Of a stretch of DNA of 64,000 nucleotides, positions 32,701 through 44,906 are shown in pieces. The translations under genes and the position numbers were made by a program. The notes beneath the pieces are model-generated. The model made no database searches. It was not told the DNA's origin and worked only from the letters and a program-made list of their open reading frames with translations. Origin of the DNA: Cercis canadensis (Eukaryota > Streptophyta > Magnoliopsida > Fabales > Fabaceae); the NCBI GenBank assembly GCA_003255065.1, contig QAOA01003736.1:274077-338076 (forward strand). The letters run 5' to 3'. How positions within the stretch are numbered: position 1 is the first letter of the stretch; each line of letters starts with the position of its first letter.

Positions 32701-35700
32701 AACACAAAAGAAGCCACTGGTATTTTACACTGCCATTTCTATTTTTGCAGTCACTTGGCTTAAGTGTTCTAACCTGTCATCCAATTTTGGATTTATACCT
32801 AACTTAGCTGAAAGTTGATCTGAGATTTCCAAAATGTCATAATCACTGCTTTATCAGTATATTTACACAGTACATTTATGTAAGTTAGTTATGATGTCTT
32901 TTTGGGTAAAGAAGATAGCTTTAAATTCCTTCCATTCCTTTTCTTCTGCAATAAAACAGCCTGGTCTAAATTGTTAATTCTTATGAATACCTACAATTTT
33001 GATTTTCTCATTATTTTTTAAGGGATGACCATTTTGAAATATCAGATTCCGTATGAAAACTATTGCTTTCTCAATTGATGGTTTCCGTTTTGAAGTTTCA
33101 CTGAAATTAATCAATCTCAATCTAGTGCATATCTCATTTATTTGACATACAAGCTGCCACCTTTGTGAAAATTTATATTTTCTATTGTATTGTGGCTGCA
33201 GGATCTAAAGTGCATGATTTGGCTGCATGTCCTTCAAATGTTCATTGGAATGATGAGGGCCTTGAGAGAGACCTATACATTCAAACAGATGTGGTGACTG
33301 TCTTAGCAATGGATGGTCGAAGGCGTTGGCTGGACATACAAAAATTGGTATCCTTCACTTAATTTTTGTTATACAATATCTGAAAATTTTATATGTTTTG
33401 CTTGATATCATTCAGAAATTGTATGTGGGAAAGCACGCATAAAGATTCTTGATTTAAAAATCAGAAATCTATGAACATAACCTGCTTGTTTTCTGGACAA
33501 GGTTGTTTGCTTGGCTTCTCTTTGATATCATTCAGAAATTGTATGTGGGAAAGCACAAATAAAGATTCTTGATTTAAAAATCAGAAATCTATGAACATAA
33601 ACCTGCTTGTTTTCGGGACAAGGTTGTTTGCTTGGCTTCTCTTTGATTTTTCTTCACATGGTTTCTCTCATGGAGTTTCCTTGATAGACTTGCAGAGAGA
33701 TTGGAGATTGTATTACTCCTTTGTTTTGTTTTTTGTGTTACTTATTTGTGTAGCTTTTTCTAAGGATTATTCTCTAAAATTTCCTTGCTAAATCAACTCC
33801 TAGAGTTTCTCACTGTTTCTTTGCTTTTGTGTTATAAATAATTAATGCAATGATACAGTTGCTCAACCATTTAATCTGGATGTTTAGGGTTCAAATGGAA
33901 AGAGTCATTTTGTATTTGTGACCAACCTTGAGCCATGTTCTGGGGTTAGACTTCATCTATGGCTTGAAAAGAGGACATCTACTTCAAGCTTGCCTCTGAG
34001 TGGTAGGGTTGTTGAAGTAACATCAAAGATGATGCACATTCCATCAGGTCCGGCACCACGACAGGTATGTCATGCCCCTTCCTTGTTTGGATCAACTTTA
34101 TAGTACTTTACAATGTTAGAGATCAATGTCTTTCTGTCAGAGACAGTTTGTGGTAGAATTTTAATCAATAGGATAGTCTATTGAGCTAAAGTTTTTTCTG
34201 ATTTTCTTTTTGTTGCCTTAGGAGGATATTGTATCCTCCTTCTTCGCACTTCTCTTCTCTAAGAAATTCTTCTTTTCTCAAAAAAGGAAAATATATGATT
34301 GCTTATATTTTTGAATCTGCAATACCCTTATCAGATTGAACCTGGCAGTCAGACTGAGCAAGCTCCTCCATCTGCTGTATTTTGGTTGGGACCTGAAGAT
34401 ATGCGTGGCTTCAGATTTCTTACCATCTCAGTTGCACCTCGTCTGGTACTTCTACAATTCCAAAATTTGAATGATTTCTTTTTAAATATTTTATCAAATG
34501 ATAATGCATATGCATCGGAGAGGTTTTATGAGATTTTTAGGTTTGTTTGAGAAAGGTCTTTTTGAGCATTTATGGTCCTTTGGGAAAGAGTTCATGAGAC
34601 CGGTTTTCATACAACTTGTTTTCCACTTATTGAATATATCCCAGAATAAAGATTTTGATTTTGAAGGTTTAGGAACCTACAGAACGCCTCTCTCTTCTTC
34701 TTATTTATTTATATTTTACCTCTCCTTTTGTGCAAGAGCTTGTATGTTCTAAATCAATATGGTTTTCATGTTAAACTCTGTAGTTTTACACTTGAGTTGG
34801 GTACTCCCTGTGTGATCTCTGTTCTTGCATGTGAGTTCCATTTTTGCACGTGTTGACAATGTGGTGCACAGACTATTTCAGGCAGACCACCACCAGCAGT
34901 ATCTATGGCAGTTGGGCAGTTCTTTAACCCAGAGGAAGGAAGGAAAGAGTTATCTCCATGGTTGATGCTTCAATCTACCTATTCTCACCAGGTTATTATT
35001 TTTATGAAGGACTGACTGATTTCTAGACTATTAGCAATTTGATTCACTTTTATTCATTTATTTCTGAGTATTTATCATTTTGAGGCTCATTCTTGTTAAA
35101 TAAACAATTGTTCCAAATATGAAGTTGTTATGATATGGGCTCTATTATGCTTGTCTAGCTTAAGCTTCTATTTTTCTTATTCACATGCAGCATTGCATTT
35201 GTACAACCATAGTAACTAACCAAATTGATTTTTGCCTCGTAGAAACAGCAGTAGTATTACAAAGGTTAACCAAATATTCTTCCTCGTTTAGCTGACTAAA
35301 CCACACTACAAAAGCTTGACCATAAAGAAATAATGCTGAGAAATGAAAGTAGAATTGAAGTTATTGAGACTTGCACTAGGGAACTTGTGACAACCTTGCT
35401 TTGTTTCCATGATATATTTTTTTTTCCTCAATCTTAAACTTATTTCAAATGGACTCAGCAATTTTTTTTCCAGCTTAAGAACTTAATGTTTTGACACATG
35501 TTATGCAGGAGATGTTGTTGGAGGAAGCTCATCCTCTTGCTATTAATTTTTCATTTGCCCTCAGCTTGGGTCTTCTTCCTGTTACTTTGTCTTTGAAAAC
35601 TGTCAGCTGTGGAATTAGAAACTCTGGACTTCCAGAAGAGGAAGCTGGAGACGTTGAAAGTAGTAGTAAGAAATCTTATCCACCCCATGCTGAGCTTTTT

Positions 35701-38700
35701 TTTTTTTTTTCCTTCTCTTTTGTGTTTTAATTTGCATAATAATGTTGTCTTTTGTGTTCTTGCTTTTATAAATTATGCAACATACTTGTTGGTGCATTCA
35801 CTATTGACAATGTTCTGGCTTTTTTATGCAAAAAAACCAAAAAAAAAAAAAACCATAATGTATAAACATGGTTATGTAGGTCATGCAGAGATGGATCTTG
35901 TGCCAAAAGATTGTTGGTGATGGTAAGTCAAAATGAAGTCTGAGTGAATACTTTGCAAACTGACCTAAAGGGTTATTTTCCCTAAATCCACTTGCAGTCA
36001 GCAAAGATGCATTTTGATGATTGCCTATACCATCTGGCGATGGTTAGACCCCCTGGAACTCATTAACAGTTTGACTATGTCATCTTTTTATTCCCTCAAG
36101 AACATATCTGGATCCTCCTCAATCAGTATTCTCTCACTATTCGGGATGGGACCTGTCATTCCTTACTCAAGTCTCTATAGATTGTATTGTAGCGTAGGCT
36201 TCTCATGTTGGACTTGGATATAATGTTGCTGTTTCAAAAACCTAGAGAAACTATGCTGTATTCAGCCAACAAAATAAAATTGAAAATGGAACTATAGGGT
36301 TTTCCACTGATAGTTATCGTAATGCAGTGTTTGGTTCATACGGTCAGTGAGTGTTTGTCAGCTGAGCGCAAGTGGGGGTGCCCACTTCTTATGGCGTTTC
36401 TCCTGAACTTGGAGTGTGATTTTGCATGCAAAAAATTGCGGAATTCAAATTAGCCATGGGAGGAGTTGGAACCTTTTGAGATCTCTAATATTTTTGTCGT
36501 TTCGGTGGATGGTGTACAGATGCTATTACTAAATGGATGAATTTGGAAAACGAACAAAGCTCACCCCTTTCTGAGTAGCAACTGCATCTAGTTCTGAGGT
36601 TCTTTGGCAGTTATGGTTCTTGTCCTACAGCTTCCTTCTCTTTTTACTCTTAAAATTGGGCCTTGAGCATGGCTTTGATGAGCCATTCTCTGTCTGCCTT
36701 TCTGGCATCCATAACATTCTTCACCATATGTGCTTGAGGTGAAGTGCGAAACTTGAATATTGAAGGACTACCTAAAACGTTTGGTGAAAGATCAGCAAGA
36801 ATGTCATTAAGTTTAACTTGATTACATTTCCAACTGTGATCTCAAGGTTTATTCTCTAGTAGAAACTACTAACATTAGCTTGCCTGCCTGAGTGCATGCA
36901 TGAATGTTATAACATGCATATTTAACATTTACTAAGACCTGAGGTAGATACTCTCTCAAGTGTCAAAACATGCGTTGAGTTTTGAGGAACAGGGGTGTCT
37001 CTGAGTCCTTCATTTTCCTATTGAGGATTGGGCTTGAAACATATTAGCTTCACTCTTGATCTTTTAATTTTAATCTTGTGTTTGAGATCACACCTGATCT
37101 TGCTCTGCTTCTTGACAATGGCATTTAAGTAATATATATGTAGAGTGCTGAGCCCTTAATTAGAGGTCTTTTACATCAAGCTGTTTCTTTTCAATAGGCA
37201 TTTACTTGCACCATAGTCAGGAGAATCTCAGGTCATGGCACATACTGTGAAAGAGAGGAGGGATGAAGGAGGAAGGGAATGATGAAGTTAAGCAAAAAGA
37301 TTTTCAAAATAGGTTGTTCTTCCAAATTTGAGTGGGACTTCTTATCTTTTTTATTTGATCTTATACTTCCTGTAATGACCAAAGAAGTTTGAAAAAATAG
37401 GAGACCATCTCCTATGGGTTACAAAATTTTACCAAAAGATATAGTTCATATATGATGGTGCCCGGTGGGAAGTGGGCTATTAACTTGAAAATGGCCTTTT
37501 CTTTTCTGCTGGTGATTGCATGCATTTATATAGTTATGTTTATTATCAGCATATTCTTCACTGTTTCTATTACGATTGTTATTGTTGTTACTACGTGATG
37601 TTTGCTACAATGTGTTTATTTCGTCTTGTCAATTCAGTTAATTCTCACTGGGTATTTTAGGGCTCTGCAAATTGCGTTGTTTTCCACCTGTTGCACTCGT
37701 CTGGGATGATACATCTGGTCTTCATGTATATCCAAATTTATACAGTGAGACAATTCTGGTTGATTCCTTGCCAGCTCATTGGGGTTCAACTCAGCGCACT
37801 GATAAAACTATTGTTCTTTTGCTGGTATGAATAACCTAATGCTGGAAAGAAACTTTTTTTTTTTTCTTTTTTATTCATCAGCAAAAAAGAGAAGAAATTA
37901 CATGTCACGCATCACAATTTGTAAATGGATCACGAACTAAACTTTTATGGTTAATATTCAGCAAGGAATTGTGATAAATCTTTTCTTATGTTGCATTCCT
38001 CCAATTCTCTGCAGGTTGATCCACATTGTTCTTATGAAAGTAGCATTGCAATCTCTGTCAGTGCTGCTGCTAGCAGATTTCTGCTGTTGTACAGTCCTAA
38101 GGTAATGAATTTCTGCACGCCTGATGTCAATAAAATTTTGTATAATATACATCATATTTTTCAACTCAGACTTAAAGAATTTGATTCTTTTCTGGAATAC
38201 ATATACTTTTATTTCCATTTGCAATTTCTTTTTCTTTTATTTTGTTTGGGCAATTATGTTTCGTATCAAGTAATTTTGAATGATACGCATTAGTATATTG
38301 TTGTTTCATGTTATGATGTGAACAAGCTTAAATTCACTTGTTTCATATTCTTTCACAATCACTCTCTTTCTTTGCATGTTCTAATGCTAATTAATATTAA
38401 ATAATATTTCTTATGGTCAAATGTTCATGCAGATAGTTGGTTTCTCCATTGCTGTTGTTTTTTTTGCTCTGATGCGGCAAGCGTATTTATGGGATCTTGA
38501 TCTGCGGATACCTTCAATGCTGACAGCTATGGAGTCCAATTTGACAATGCTATCATGGTTGATCCCTCTTGGGATTTTTCCCATTTTCTTTTCCTTGTTC
38601 CTTTCCTCATTGATGTCTCAGCCATTTCCTCCATTTGCTAGCTTTATCAGTATCTCTCTGATTTGTTATATCTTCGCAAACGGGTTCATAGCTATTCTGA

Positions 38701-41700
38701 TTTTGATATCTCACTTGATATTCTATGTTGCTGCTGTTGCACATGTTTTCATCAAGACAAGGTTAGTGAGCCGCATTTTTCCACCCTTAAGTGGGCCATT
38801 GAATAATGTATTGTGAATTCTTTTGCAAATTTCTTGTGTTAAATTATGCGAAGATGATTTCTCTTTATCTTCCTCATCATTAATAATTAACAAACTTGGG
38901 GTAGCCTTATGAATTTAAATGGTCTTAACTACTTGGGATTCTCCAGCTGAATTGTATATGCCATATTCTCATTGAATAATTTGGGATCCCTGTCTGTCGT
39001 TATAACTCTCTTCAGTATCATTCTAGGTTTTCCTTTTTCTTTTACTTCAGTTTTTTCACCAAAGCATTTTACATCTCCATGTTCTATTTGGCCAAGCTGC
39101 CTCAAATGATGCATCCTCATCTTAATTTCTATTGAAACTCCTATTTTTTTTATTTTTTTTTATTTCTTATCCAAAAATCTGTTATAATTTAATTGATGCN
39201 TTTTAATTTTTATTTCTTATCCAAAAATCTGTTATCATTTAATTGATGCTAGGTGTGTTACTCTTACTCTATGAAACATGGACATACCACTGTAACAATA
39301 TAAGATTGTGAGCATGTAGATGAGAAGAAAAACATCAATGTCAGAGAGAATGTGACATACTAACATTATGAAATATTTAAAAGTAATATTTTTATGCTAT
39401 AAAAAAGTAAAAATGTCACAGCATGCAAAATGGAGGACTTGGCGAAACCATGTGAAGTCTATATGGATTGAAGGATTTCAGTGTTTCTTGTACGAGAAGT
39501 TGAAAAATTTATTGGTAGATACATTGAAATATCAAACTCTGGACCAATTGTCAGCCAGACTCTAATAACATTTCAAAGGACCTCTCAATTTAATAGCTTA
39601 GGGCCCTATGCAAGGGTTTTTATATATCTTTCATAAGTTTTATATCCCCAACAAAAGTTGGACTCAGGCGGTTTTCTTGTTTTACTTTTATTTGTTTTTA
39701 TATACCTTTCATAACCAACTGATGAAACTTCTCATGTACTGAGTCAGAAGTAAAAATTGACTGTCTAGTTATATGATCTGGTCTGATGCAAGGCCATATC
39801 TCTTCAGTACTTCGCTTCAGAACTATATATTATTGGTCTACATTTTTTTAATAGATTTTCTTTTATATCATGGAGTGTAATCGTGATCTTGATAAATCCT
39901 GTGGATATCTAGGCTTATTCTCTAAACTTTGAGTGTACAATTTTTAAGTTTGTTCATTTATCACAAAGTGCTAATTATGCTAATATTCTTCATAATTCAA
40001 ATGACATGGATGAATATTTTGCTGTTTGCAGGTGGCATGTGTTGGAACAAAATGTTTGCTTCATATTTCTTCATTGGTTTATTAATCTTTCCTCTGGCTT
40101 CTTTTCTCTGAAGGTAAGCATGACCTTGTCATGTGATTAGTGGTTCAAACATGCCAGAAGGAGTTAAATCTCTTACCAACTTAACTGTAGGTCTAGTTTA
40201 ATAGCTATATGTCATTTTTGGTGTGCTTTTCTTTTTTCTGGCAAGAGTGTAGTAGAGTGGAGAAGGTGGAAACGAGAAGAGGCAGGGTGCTTATTCTTGT
40301 TCGTGACCCCTGCTCACTTGTTTTATTTTGTGCTTGAACTTTAGCATATTGACCAAATCTTGATCTGATCAACATTGAACAGGTGTTTAGGGTTCTGAGA
40401 GCGAATCCAGTTCTTGTTACAGCACTTGCTGCAATTACCTTGGCATTCTTGGTTCATCCAGCCTTAGGTCTATTCATACCTCTGTTCTCTCACGCTTACT
40501 TCTGTCACAATGCACTATGCAGGTATCTCAATGTTGAATTGCATTTCTTATAGTTTTCAATTGTCATTATTTACTTGTATTTATTTTTCTATCTTGCAAT
40601 TTCTTTTAGTGGTTACTACTAAGTGTAATCACTTTTCTCATTTAATATTTTCCCTAAATTATGAGGTCAAGTGGCCATTGAAGCATACATGTAACTGACA
40701 AACATAAGCTTATTTAAAATAATTTCCTCCTGTGTCACATTGCATGGTAAACTTATACATGTGACGCAGCAGATGAACTTCACATCCAAATATCATGTGT
40801 TATCTGTCATATTTAGAGTCGGTCTTCAATGTTATGTCCCTCTTTTGTCTCCATTTGTGTGTGTGCATACTTTGAGACGGTATCTATCACAGTAAACTTA
40901 ATAACTACTAACTGATCTTCTATCAGGGATCATGAAGAAAATCTGAGAAATTCACCTTGCTGTTTTTCTCCTTTCTGTTTCTAACAACTATTCTGCTATT
41001 TTCTTATATTATTTCAAAGGTTCATATGTTAATGCTTTTTCTAATCTCTTAGAGGAACAAAGAAGAGATTTATAAATGGGTTTATAAAAATTGAATTAAG
41101 AGTTCCTGATCATGGAACTTTGCAATGCAAGCTATATTTGTCTTTTGAAGGTTTTCTTACAATATTCTATTTTCATTATTTTTTATTCTTTGGACTTTAG
41201 ATGGTTTCACCTCAGGCCGGGGTGACCCTGATCTTTGACTTTGTTTCGAGCACTCAGACTCCTTTTGGTTCTCCTTCCTCATATTTTGGGTGTTAGATGG
41301 ATTCTTGAGGTTTTCCCTTCCTAATTATCACGTTGAGGATAAATTCAAACAATTGAGAGTTTTTGACAAAATAGATATGAATGCATTTTTATGGATAAAA
41401 TAAGTATTTTAGCCTTACTGTAAACAAAATTTTAATTGAACACTTTGTCCTGGTCTAAGCCTTTTTTCTTTTTTGCTCGAAATTGCTGCTGGTGAGGTGA
41501 CCTTAGATATACCTGTGCCTCCTTATGCAAATGGCAGCCTATTTTATGCTCAGAAAAAAGAAAGTAGAGGCATTCTTTGGAGATTTTTAGACTTATCAGA
41601 TCTCATAATGTATTCAATACTGCACTGTTGAAATAAGTTAGTCTAATATGTTGAGAGGCATAAAGAAAAAATTCACCATCTGTACCTGTTTACTATGGGT

Positions 41701-43157
41701 TATACTCCATTTGTTAAATAGATAAATTTCTGATTGGAACTCAAGCTTTAGAAAGGAGACAAGGCCTCTCATTGTTGTTGTGAACAAATGTAAACAAGTG
41801 TTTTGTCCAGTCTTTTAGTTGATTTTAAGATACTGATAGCTTTGTATACATGCCATTATATTCATGTGATTCTCACATTAGCTTTGTGCTTTTGTAACAG
41901 TTTCCTGATGGCTTCGTGTCGCAGTCCTGCACAAAAGAAGGAAAATTTTGATTATAGAAGTGAAAGCTTAAATGGGTCTGAGCAACTTGAGTTCAAATTT
42001 GATGGTAGTTTCAACCGGACTTTCCCCTTAGAAGATGACTGCTCCAGCAGCCCAAACTCTTCAAAAAGTTTTGCTGACACACAATTAGATATATTCCACC
42101 ACCGCCATGGCTTGTTGATATTGCATCTTCTTGCAGCAATGATGTTTGCCCCATCATTCCTAGCTTGGTTGCAGGTATACATTTTCTCTTGTTAATGAGT
42201 ATCAGAAAATATGTTTTCTGTTGTGCAATCAGATAAGTTCCTAAAGCCCACTATAAATGAATTGCAGTGATTAATCTTAATTGGAGGTTATAGAAATGTG
42301 CAGTTACAACTCACATCTATAATTAGGCTGTAAGATGTTGTCTACTTAGTACTTCAGATTCTCTGACCTGTAATCCGGTTTGTGATTCGTTTTCTTTCTC
42401 TCTTTTTCTGGTTAGATACCAACATTAAAAAAAAAGTGATTTATTTTGCTTCTATTCAGGGTATATTCCATTGACTTAGTTCCCCCTCTTCTCCCCTCAT
42501 CCTTTCCCTCTCTCTCTTCTTGTGCCTCTACAGGGGACACTAACTCTGATGGACATGATGCGCATGACTGTCATTTTCTTAATGCTGGAAATGAACATTA
42601 AATTATAAAATCACTGCAGTGGCTTTTGGGCTAAAGTTACCAGTGAAAAATCGAAGGTCTATTTTTTCTTTTTGGGAGGGGGTGTTGTGTAGTTCACGGC
42701 AACTTTCATTAAGTAGATTTAATGCACCATGATACATTAAGCTATTGTAAAGAAAAAAAATTGTTATTTTTGTGATTTTAAATTTTTGAACGAGCTTCAT
42801 AATGTAGATTCTATTTGGTTGCAGAGACTAGGAACGGGTGGGCGCTTCCCGTGGCTCTTGGATTCCGTTCTTTCCGTTGGCGTCATACTTCATGGCATCT
42901 GCAATTCAAAGCCTGAGTTCAATTCCTACTGCTTGTCCTTTTCTGGGGTTCCAATCCGGGAAGTAAGACTGTATTTTATCTATCTTATGGCTGGATACGG
43001 GTCGTATTTATATGGCCTGGCTTTGGCTCCATACAGAGCTTTTTATGTTATGGCTGTGGTGGGTGTCATTTCCTTTGCTTTGAGGATGTTACAAAGAAGG
43101 AACAGAGATAATAAAGAAACTAGCTATGGTAGCCGAAAGCATTCTCATAGACACTGA
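29717..43157 (+). CDS. PGAP1: GPI inositol-deacylase, PGAP1-like
   Basis: Predicted 1113-residue ER membrane lipase that removes the acyl chain from the inositol of GPI anchors. Exons: 29717-30010, 30707-30955, 31413-31603, 31688-31859, 32326-32463, 32542-32719, 33202-33347, 33888-34064, 34335-34445, 34872-34991, 35509-35665, 37661-37824, 38015-38101, 38433-38761, 40032-40113, 40383-40522, 41901-42174, 42825-43157. All phases agree. An N-terminal membrane helix (about residues 7-29) is followed by the PGAP1 lipase domain with FIPGNGGSYKQ and the nucleophile motif GHSMGG (Ser214), then STPHQSPP. From exon 14 onward there are several hydrophobic helices (for example IVGFSIAVVFFALM, and a block ending at AAVAHVFIK), giving a multi-pass C-terminal half. 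The tail is basic and His-rich. Intron 1 uses a GC donor (CAG|GCAAGG). Intron 11 is 2.0 kb and no additional exon was recognised in it. Position next to CXE11 matches Arabidopsis as I recall. Confidence 0.93.
33403..33646 (+). repeat. 120-bp tandem duplication in PGAP1 intron 7
   Basis: A unit of about 120 bases beginning TGATATCATTCAGAAATTG is present twice in a row (33403-33522 and 33523-33646), with only a few substitutions and one inserted A. High identity means it is recent. It does not touch an exon. Confidence 0.9.
39161..39249 (+). repeat. 39-bp direct repeat flanking an N in PGAP1 intron 14
   Basis: 39161-39199 and 39211-39249 are the same 39-base sequence (beginning TATTTCTTATCCAAAAATC) with one mismatch. 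The N at 39200 lies between them. This is the pattern expected if two contig ends that overlap were placed end to end. Confidence 0.88.
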
Positions 43158-43674
43158 GGAAGGTCATTCAGGAACTGCATTTATAGAACCACCAGATCTT
43201 AGGAGGAGCGTGCAATCATATGTGCGATTCTTTACATGATAGGTGAGATGTGCTATACTGTTATTCAGATGACTTGTATGCATCTTTGCTGCTGGATGTG
43301 TCATATCAGATGAGCATCGTTCACCTGTGAAATGTGTGGTGCCACAAAGAACTGTTGTTGTAACAATTGGAGGAAGCTCAGGCTCAGCGTCTTTTTCATG
43401 TGGCAGGGCCTTTCTGTTGTCTGTATCACTGTATGAGGATATTCTGTAACATTCTGTAACCAATTTTGTCTGAAAATCTGAATCAGGAAAAGGAAGTTTG
43501 CCTTACAAATGGAGTGAACATGTTAGTTGATCCGATCTTAGCCGCGGATAAGTAGCTTGTTAGGTGATCCTGCGAAATAATTGGCTTCATCTCCTGACTA
43601 AAATTTCTGAATATTTGAAGATGAGCTCCTCGCCTCGTAAGTCCACGAGCTTGTATTTGCTATTACAGCCAGTA

Positions 43675-43812
43675 AGGCTTTGTAATCAGGGTTCCAAAAT
43701 AGTCTTCTTATGCCGAGAAAGAATGAGTGGTGAAACATAACATATAGAAAGTGCTAATGTTTATGTGGGGCACAAACAGGCTTTATAATCAGGGTTCCAA
43801 AATAGTCTCCTT
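43675..43812 (+). repeat. Short direct repeat (35 bp, ~103-bp spacing)
   Basis: A sequence starting AGGCTTTGTAATCAGGGTTC at 43675-43709 recurs at 43778-43812 with two changes. It lies downstream of PGAP1. Confidence 0.85.
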
Positions 43813-44500
43813 TTGTACTGTTGAATGTGCTTAGGTAATCATCATACATTGGTCGTGTCATTATTTATCGGGATTTTAAACCATCCCCATTGATGGTTCT
43901 CATGGATTGTTATGGGGGAACGAAGCAGATTTGCTCTCATTATTCATCCAGATAACAACAGAGGGCATAAACACATTCATTATTCTTAGCAAATAACTAA
44001 TAAAAGTTATCAGATGAGGACTGAACTCGGTAGCAGCAGAGCTGGCAGCACTCCAACCAGGATAAAAAATAGCCCACAGCCACAAACATATCAAACGTTA
44101 TCATCCCAAGTGAGGCGAGTTGCAAAGAGTGACAATGTGAGCTTTATGTTAGTATGGGCAGAAGGACATCATTCACCTAACCTCTGCTTTGCACCTAATT
44201 GCTAGTTTACAAGATTCGTCAATTTCTATCAAGGCTCCAAATACGAACATAGAGTTTATTATACTTTTAATTTGACACCATTATTCCTGAAACTTCTTTA
44301 AGTTAACAGCCAATGTTTAATGAAGTACACACACATCTTAGCAATGCTAACTTGCTAATCATAACGTTTAGGAAGATAGACCACTAATATACTTGTTACT
44401 TGAGTGTATCAGAACATAACGATTTTACGGCTGGTTACTGCTGTGTCTAGCAAAACGAATCAATTATAAATTGCTCAATGACATTTTTTCATAATTCAAA

Positions 44501-44760
44501 TAAGAAGAGAACCAAAGCAGCGCGCTTCAAAATGGGAATTTTTTTCTTGAGTGGGTGGCTTATGTAGGAAGTGAAAATTAAGTATAGACAATATACATCT
44601 TTAATGGGATACGGATACTTTATTATTCAATAGGAAGAGAACCAAAGCAGCACGCTTCAAAATGGGAATTTTTTCTAAGTGGGTGGCATATATGCAGGAA
44701 ATGAAATTTAAGTATAACCAAGATGCATCTTTAATGAGGATACTTACTTTATTATTCAAT
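44501..44760 (+). repeat. 130-bp imperfect tandem duplication
   Basis: Units 44501-44630 and 44631-44760 share GAAGAGAACCAAAGCAGC near the start and CTTTATTATTCAAT at the end, with about 10-15 differences and small indels. A further partial start (ATGAAGACAAAGAGAAAC) follows. The repeat reaches into the probable 3' UTR of the RING gene. Confidence 0.85.
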
Positions 44761-44906
44761 ATGAAGACAAAGAGAAACATTATAGTATCTTATCATTTAT
44801 CAGTGAAGAAAATCCAGAAAAACAAAATACAATAACTATTTTTTTTTTGGGAGGAGCAGCTGTGGTTCCTGACCTTCTATCATCCGCTCCTAACTAGCAA
44901 ATTTTA

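Larger units (their letters stand above)
43158..44906. other. Convergent 3' ends of PGAP1 and the RING gene
   Basis: No gene is supported. The left part is the PGAP1 3' UTR and the right part that of the RING gene, which runs the other way. Two duplicated stretches are listed apart. An open frame at 44014-44205 has no homologue I recognise. Confidence 0.6.

Noticed and set aside
36014-36223. Open frame in PGAP1 intron 11
   Set aside because: Not needed: exons 11 and 12 join in frame with conserved sequence, and the frame has no matching phases or homologue.
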